Shown here in pieces: positions 58,764 through 64,000 of a stretch of DNA of 64,000 nucleotides; position 1 is the stretch's first letter, and each line of letters opens with the position of its first letter. The stretch is from Lasioglossum baleicum (taxonomy: Eukaryota > Arthropoda > Insecta > Hymenoptera > Halictidae): NCBI RefSeq assembly GCF_051020765.1, contig NW_027469354.1, forward strand, positions 1 to 64,000. The letters are read 5' to 3'. Both the position numbers and the translations under genes were made by a program. Under the pieces are notes generated by a model. The model was given only the letters and a program-made list of their open reading frames with translations, was not told where the DNA came from and did not search any database.

Positions 58764-59197
58764 CATAATGCTTAACGCATAACGCATAACGCATAACGCA
58801 TAACGCATAACGCATAACGCATAACGCATAACGCATAACGCATAACGCATAACGCACATCGCACATCGCATAACGCATAACGCATAACGCATAACGCATA
58901 ACGCATAACGCATAACGAATAACGCATAACGCATAACGCATAACGCATAACGCATAACGCATAACGCGTAACGCGTAACGCATAACGCGTAACGCATAAC
59001 GCATAACGCATAACGCATAACGCATAACGCATAACGCATAACGCATAACGCATAACGCATAACGCATAACGCATAACGCATAACGCATAACGCATAACGC
59101 ATAACGCATAACGCATAACGCATAACGCATAACGCATAACGCATAACGCATAACGCATAACGCATAACGCATAACGCATATCGCATAACGCATAACG

Positions 59198-59211
59198 TGC
59201 AATGAAAAAGT
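59198..59211 (+). repeat. Single 14-bp box, TGCAATG form
   Basis: TGCAATG followed by AAAAAGT without a partner, preceding CATATCG and the CATAACC/CGTAAAG/CACAACG string. The equivalent in the super-repeat copy is at 63111. Confidence 0.85.
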
Positions 59212-59953
59212 CATAACGCATAACGCATATCGCATAACCCGTAAAGCACAACGCATAACACATAACGCATAACGCATAACACATAACGCATAACGCATAA
59301 CGCATAACGTATAACGCTTAACGCATAACGCATAACACATAACGCATAACGCATAACGCATAACGCATAACGCATAACGCATAACGCATAACGCATAACG
59401 CATAACGCATAACGCGTAACGCGTAACGCATAACGCATAACGCATAACGCATAACGCATAACGCATAACGCATAACGCATAACGCATAACGCATAACGCA
59501 TAACGCATAACGCATAACGCATAACGCATAACGCATAACGCATAACGCATAACGCATAACGCATAACGCATAACGCATAACGCATAACGCATAACGCATA
59601 ACGCATAACGCATAACGCATAACGCATAACGCATAACGCATAACGCATAACGCATAACGCATAACGCATAACGCATAACGCATAACGCATAACGCATAAC
59701 GCATAACGCATAACGCATAACGCATAACGCATAACGCGTAACGCGTAACGCATAACGGATAACGCATAACGCATAACGCATAACGCATAACGCATAACGC
59801 ATAACGCATAACGCATAACGCATAACGCATAACGCATTACGCATGACGCATGACGCATAACGCATAACGCATAACGCATAACGCATAACGCATAACGCAT
59901 AACGCATAACGCATAAAGCATAACGCTTAACGAATAACGCATAACGCATAACG

Positions 59954-60828
59954 CATGACACATTACTCATAACGCATTACGCATAACGCATAACGCATAA
60001 CGGATAACGCATAATGCATAACGCATAACGCTTAACGCATGACGCATATCGCATAACGCATAACGCATAACGCATAACGCATAACGGATAACGCATAACG
60101 CATAACGCATAACGCATAACGCATAACGCATAACGCATAACGCCTAACGCATAACGCATAACGCATAACGCATAACCCATAACGCATAACGCATAACCCA
60201 TAACGAATAACGCATAACGCTCAATGGAAAAGTCATAACGCATAACGCTCAATGAAAAAGTCATAATGCATAACGCATAACGCATAACGCATAACGCATA
60301 ACGCATAACGCATAACGCATAACGCATAACGCATAACGCATAACGCATAACGCATAACGCATAACGCATAACGCATAACGCATAACGCATAACGCACATC
60401 GCACATCGCATAACGCATAACGCATAACGCATAACGCATAACGCATAACGAATAACGCATAACGCATAACGCATAACGCATAACGCATAACGCATAACGC
60501 GTAACGCGTAACGCATAACGCGTAACGCATAACGCATAACGCATAACGCATAACGCATAACGCATAACGCATAACGCATAACGCATAACGCATAACGCAT
60601 AACGCATAACGCATAACGCATAACGCATAACGCATAACGCATAACGCATAACGCATAACGCATAACGCATAACGCATAACGCATAACGCATAACGCATAA
60701 CGCATAACGCATAACGCATAACGCATAACGCATAACGCATAACGCATAACGCATAACGCATAACGCATAACGCATAACGCGTAACGCATAACGCGTAACG
60801 CATAACGCATAACGCATAACGCATAACG
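59954..60828 (+). repeat. Domain 2 HOR c (875 bp)
   Basis: CATGACA start, CATAATG, CTTAACG, CATGACG, CATATCG, CCTAACG, CATAACC, paired boxes at 60220 and 60248, CACATCG x2 at 60395 and 60402, AATAACG, CGTAACG at 60500, 60507 and 60521, a pure tract, and CGTAACG at 60780 and 60794. Confidence 0.88.
60220..60261 (+). repeat. Paired 14-bp boxes, copy 2
   Basis: First box 60220-60233 with GAAAAGT, second 60248-60261 with AAAAAGT, spacing 28 bp. It is followed by CATAATG and then CATAACG, whereas copy 1 has CATAATG then CTTAACG. Confidence 0.88.
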
Positions 60829-61514
60829 CATGACACATTACTCATAACGCATTACGCATAACGCATAACGCATAACGGATAACGCATAATGCATAACGCA
60901 TAACGCTTAACGCATGACGCATATCGCATAACGCATAACGCATAACGCATAACGGATAACGCATAACGCATAATGCATAACGCATAACGCATAACGCATA
61001 ACGCATAACCCATAACGCATAACGCATAACCCATAACGAATAACGCATAACGCTCAATGGAAAAGTCATAACGCATAACGCTCAATGAAAAAGTCATAAT
61101 GCTTAACGCATAACGCATAACGCATAACGCATAACGCATAACGCATAACGCATAACGCATAACGCATAACGCATAACGCATAACGCATAACGCATAACGC
61201 ATAACGCACATCGCATAACGCATAACGCATAACGCATAACGCATAACGCATAACGAATAACGCATAACGCATAACGCATAACGCATAACGCATAACGCAT
61301 AACGCGTAACGCATAACGCGTAACACATAACGCATAACGCATAACGCATAACGCATAACGCATATCGCATAACGCATAACGCATAACGCATAACGCATAA
61401 CGCATAACGCATAACGCATAACGCATAACGCATAACGAATAACGCATAACGCATGACGCATAACGGATAACCCATAACGCATAACGCATAAAGCATAGTC
61501 CATAACGCATAACG
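60829..61514 (+). repeat. Domain 2 HOR d (686 bp)
   Basis: Shortest complete copy of the domain. Paired boxes at 61053 and 61081, one CACATCG, AATAACG, two CGTAACG, CATATCG, a second AATAACG, CATGACG, GATAACC and a CATAGTC at 61494 not seen elsewhere. The CCTAACG present in copies b, c and f is missing. Confidence 0.86.
61053..61094 (+). repeat. Paired 14-bp boxes, copy 3
   Basis: Boxes at 61053-61066 and 61081-61094, spacing 28 bp, followed by CATAATG and CTTAACG as in copy 1. Confidence 0.88.
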
Positions 61515-62403
61515 CATGACACATTACTCATAACGCATTACGCATAACGCATAACGCATAATGCATAACGCATTACGCATAACGCATAACGCTCAATGAA
61601 AAAGTCATAACGCATAACGCATATCGCATAACCCGTAAAGCACAACGCATAACACATAACGCATAACGCATAACGCATAACGCATAACGCATAACGCATA
61701 ACGCATAACGCATAACGCATAACGCATAACGCATAACGCATAACGCATAACGCATAACGCATAACGCATAACGCATAACGCATAACGCATAACGCATAAC
61801 GCATAACGCATAACGCATAACGCATAACGCATAACGCATAACGCATAACGCATGACGCATAACGCATAACGCATATCGCATAACGCATAACGCATAACGC
61901 ATAACGCATAACGCATAACGCATAACGCATAACGCATAACGCATAACGCATAACGCATAACGCATAACGCATAACGCATAACGCATAACGCATAACGCAT
62001 AACGCATAACGCATAACGCATAACGCATAACGCATAACGCATAACGCATAACGCATAACGCATAACGCATAACGCATAACGCATAACGCATAACGCATAA
62101 CGCATAACGCATAACGCATAACGCATAACGCATAACGCATAACGCATAACGCATAACGCATAACGCATAACGCATAACGCATAACGCATAACGCATAACG
62201 CATAACGCATAACGCATAACGCGTAACGCGTAACGCGTAACGCATAACGCATAACGCATAACGCATAACGCATAACGCATTACGCATGACGCATGACGCA
62301 TAACGCATAACGCATAACGCATAACGCATAACGCATAACGCATAACGCATAACGCATAACGCATAAAGCATAACGCTTAACGAATAACGCATAACGCATA
62401 ACG
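61515..62403 (+). repeat. Domain 2 HOR e (889 bp)
   Basis: CATGACA start, CATAATG, CATTACG, a single CTCAATG box at 61592, CATAACC plus CGTAAAG at 61627, a long pure tract interrupted by CATGACG and CATATCG near 61853-61880, then the CGTAACG x3 string at 62222, CATTACG/CATGACG x2 at 62278-62298 and CATAAAG at 62362. Confidence 0.87.
61592..61605 (+). repeat. Single 14-bp box, CTCAATG form
   Basis: CTCAATG followed by AAAAAGT, then the CATATCG and CATAACC/CGTAAAG string that elsewhere follows the TGCAATG form. It looks like a hybrid of the paired and single contexts. Confidence 0.85.
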
Positions 62404-62655
62404 CATGACACATTACTCATAACGCATTACGCATAACGCATAACGCATAACGGATAACGCATAATGCATAACGCATAACGCTTAACGCATGACGCATATC
62501 GCATAACGCATAACGCATAACGCATAACGGATAACGCATAACGCATAACGCATAACGCATAACGCATAACGCATAACGCATAACGCCTAACGCATAACGC
62601 ATAACGCATAACCCATAACGCATAACGCATAACCCATAACGAATAACGCATAACG

Positions 62656-62697
62656 CTCAATGGAAAAGTCATAACGCATAACGCTCAATGAAAAAGT
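62656..62697 (+). repeat. Paired 14-bp boxes, copy 4
   Basis: Boxes at 62656-62669 and 62684-62697, 3934 bp from copy 1, with the same flanks (CATAACC and AATAACG upstream). Confidence 0.88.
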
Positions 62698-63110
62698 CAT
62701 AATGCTTAACGCATAACGCATAACGCATAACGCATAACGCATAACGCATAACGCATAACGCATAACGCATAACGCATAACGCATAACGCATAACGCACAT
62801 CGCACATCGCATAACGCATAACGCATAACGCATAACGCATAACGCATAACGCATAACGAATAACGCATAACGCATAACGCATAACGCATAACGCATAACG
62901 CATAACGCGTAACGCGTAACGCATAACGCGTAACGCATAACGCATAACGCATAACGCATAACGCATAACGCATAACGCATAACGCATAACGCATAACGCA
63001 TAACGCATAACGCATAACGCATAACGCATAACGCATAACGCATAACGCATAACGCATAACGCATAACGCATAACGCATAACGCATAACGCATATCGCATA
63101 ACGCATAACG

Positions 63111-63124
63111 TGCAATGAAAAAGT
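63111..63124 (+). repeat. Single 14-bp box, TGCAATG form, second copy
   Basis: Same sequence and flanks as the box at 59198. Confidence 0.85.
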
Positions 63125-63460
63125 CATAACGCATAACGCATATCGCATAACCCGTAAAGCACAACGCATAACACATAACGCATAACGCATAACACATAAC
63201 GCATAACGCATAACGCATAACGTATAACGCTTAACGCATAACGCATAACACATAACGCATAACGCATAACGCATAACGCATAACGCATAACGCATAACGC
63301 ATAACGCATAACGCATAACGCATAACGCATAACGCATAACGCATAACGCGTAACGCGTAACGCATAACGCATAACGCATAACGCATAACGCATAACGCAT
63401 AACGCATAACGCATAACGCATAACGCATAACGCATAACGCATAACGCATAACGCATAACG

Positions 63461-64000
63461 CATGACACATTACTCATAACGCATTACGCATTACGCATAA
63501 CGCATAACGGATAACGCATAATGCATAACGCATAACGCTTAACGCATGACGCATATCGCATAACGCATAACGCATAACGCATAACGCATAACGGATAACG
63601 CAAACGCATAATGCATAACGCATAACGCATAACGCATAACGCATAACGCATAACGCATAACCCATAACGCATAACGCATAACCCATAACGAATAACGCAT
63701 AACGCTCAATGGAAAAGTCATAACGCATAACGCTCAATGAAAAAGTCATAATGCTTAACGCATAACGCATAACGCATAACGCATAACGCATAACGCATAA
63801 CGCATAACGCATAACGCATAACGCATAACGCATAACGCATAACGCATAACGAATAACGCATAACGCACATCGCATAACGCATAACGCATAACGCATAACG
63901 CATAACGCATAACGCATAACGCATAACGCATAACGCATAACGTATAACGCTTAACGCATAACGCATAACACATAACGCATAACGCATAACGCATAACGCA
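63461..64000 (+). repeat. Domain 2 HOR g, cut by the window end
   Basis: CATGACA start, CATTACG x2, GATAACG, CATAATG, CTTAACG, CATGACG, CATATCG, a 6-bp CAAACG at 63601 (otherwise typical of domain 1), CATAACC, paired boxes at 63705 and 63733, AATAACG, CACATCG, and TATAACG plus CTTAACG near 63940. It continues beyond the window. Confidence 0.87.
63705..63746 (+). repeat. Paired 14-bp boxes, copy 5
   Basis: Boxes at 63705-63718 and 63733-63746, spacing 28 bp, same order (GAAAAGT first, AAAAAGT second) and same orientation as the other four pairs. Confidence 0.88.

Larger units (their letters stand above)
58470..59953 (+). repeat. Domain 2 HOR b (1484 bp)
   Basis: Opens with CATGACA and CATTACT, then GATAACG, CATAATG, CTTAACG, CATGACG, CATATCG, CCTAACG and CATAACC variants, the paired boxes at 58722 and 58750, CACATCG x2 near 58855, AATAACG, CGTAACG at 58967, 58974 and 58988, a single TGCAATG box at 59198, CATAACC plus CGTAAAG at 59233, CGTAACG pairs at 59415 and 59737, and a CATTACG/CATGACG end. 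Confidence 0.88.
62404..63460 (+). repeat. Domain 2 HOR f (1057 bp), near copy of the start of HOR b
   Basis: Repeats the first part of the copy at 58470, offset 3934 bp: paired boxes at 62656 and 62684, CACATCG x2, AATAACG, CGTAACG cluster, and TGCAATG box at 63111 (offset 3913, three heptamers fewer). It ends after a CGTAACG pair near 63349 with pure units. Confidence 0.9.
1..64000 (+). repeat. Continuous 7-bp tandem array (CATAACG)n filling the window
   Basis: The sequence reads as successive heptamers CATAACG from end to end. Departures are single-base variants of the unit, 6-bp units lacking one base (CAAACG, CAAATC) and, in the last 6 kb, 14-bp stretches that still equal two units. Composition of the pure unit is A 3/7, C 2/7, T 1/7, G 1/7, about 43% GC, with one CpG per unit. 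No stretch of 300 bases lacks the repeat. The array continues past both window edges. I do not recognise the unit as a named satellite or telomere family. Confidence 0.99.
58295..64000 (+). repeat. Domain 2: same heptamer, different variant set
   Basis: From the CGTAACG triplet at 58295 onward the variant alphabet changes. CGTAACG, CATTACG, CATGACG, CATGACA, CTTAACG, AATAACG, GATAACG, CACATCG, CATAATG and the pair CTCAATG plus GAAAAGT appear repeatedly. CAGAGCC, the CCTAACT marker and K-blocks are gone. CACAACG survives only beside CGTAAAG. The CATGACA-CATTACT junction, found six times, is used here to divide the domain. Confidence 0.93.

Noticed and set aside
58295..63362. ACGCGT clusters as functional cell-cycle elements
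   Set aside because: They arise from a single A-to-G change within the unit and there is no promoter context, so no function is claimed.
58722..63746. The 14-bp boxes as gene promoters or remnants of an inserted element
   Set aside because: There is no transcribable gene nearby, no inverted or direct repeats flanking them, and their length is exactly two heptamers, so they are better read as diverged units.
1..64000. CRISPR array
   Set aside because: There are no unique spacers. What lies between recurring modules is the same heptamer, with variable length.
1..64000. Telomere repeat
   Set aside because: The T/G-rich strand CGTTATG lacks the G runs of telomeric strands and differs from TTTAGGG, TTAGGG and TTAGG. 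Extensive HOR structure over 64 kb is also not telomere-like. A degenerate subtelomeric location is still possible.
1..64000. Hairpin-forming palindromes, terminators or tRNA/rRNA genes
   Set aside because: The plus strand of the pure unit cannot pair with itself beyond 2-4 bp steps, and no unrelated sequence long enough for an RNA gene is present.
1..64000. Known heptamer satellites of Drosophila virilis (ACAAACT family)
   Set aside because: Same unit length but no rotation of CATAACG or CGTTATG matches ACAAACT, ATAAACT or ACAAATT.

Overview
The whole 64 kb window is one uninterrupted tandem array of the heptamer CATAACG (complement CGTTATG), roughly 9,100 units, and it is open at both ends, so the real array is longer. 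I see no credible protein gene, RNA gene, CRISPR array, insertion sequence or ordinary intergenic DNA. Every long reading frame lies on the minus strand and is a by-product of the repeat: the minus-strand heptamer has no stop codon and 7 is not a multiple of 3, so all three minus frames read the same peptide MRYALCV over and over. The plus strand has TAA in every unit and cannot hold a long frame.

The array is highly ordered. Point-variant heptamers and two 6-bp units (CAAACG, CAAATC) recur in fixed combinations. Module names used below: S-module = the 97-bp block opening with CCTAACT, then CATATCC and TACAACG, and closing with CAAATC and CATAACA; G-module = 77 bp with CAGAGCC at each end and CATAACC, CATATCG and CATAACT between; K-block = 189 bp (27 units) of CACAACG x4, one CATACCG, nine CATAACG, CACAACG x5 and more, ending at a G-module; T-block = CAAACG, then TATAACG, then a CACAACG run; A-block = CAAACG units mixed with CACAACG; E-tail = 97 bp from CATAAGG to the next S-module. 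Between modules lie pure CATAACG tracts of up to 76 units.

Region by region: 1-58294 is domain 1, with 40 S-modules starting at 8 and ending with the copy at 56607. They define higher-order repeats (HORs) of 423-3120 bp, most of them 0.8-1.8 kb. Several HORs are arranged into a third level: an order A (about 1.5 kb) - T (about 1.4 kb) - C (about 0.85 kb) recurs between 4235 and 25206, and a different set recurs about 4.5 kb apart between 36156 and 42858. From 58295 to 64000 is domain 2. It has the same basic heptamer but a different variant set (CGTAACG, CATTACG, CATGACG, CACATCG, AATAACG, and paired CTCAATG boxes) and its own HOR and roughly 3.93-kb super-repeat.

Origin: the sequence cannot name the organism. 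Two readings fit. One is eukaryotic satellite DNA (centromeric, subtelomeric or sex-chromosome), for which size and nested HORs are typical. The other is a giant heptanucleotide repeat in a filamentous cyanobacterium, where short 7-bp tandem repeats (STRR) are known but, as far as I know, only on a much smaller scale. I favour a satellite-type array and hold the lineage open. There is no evidence of genes working together. The biology here is repeat evolution: slippage in pure tracts, and unequal exchange or conversion spreading modules.
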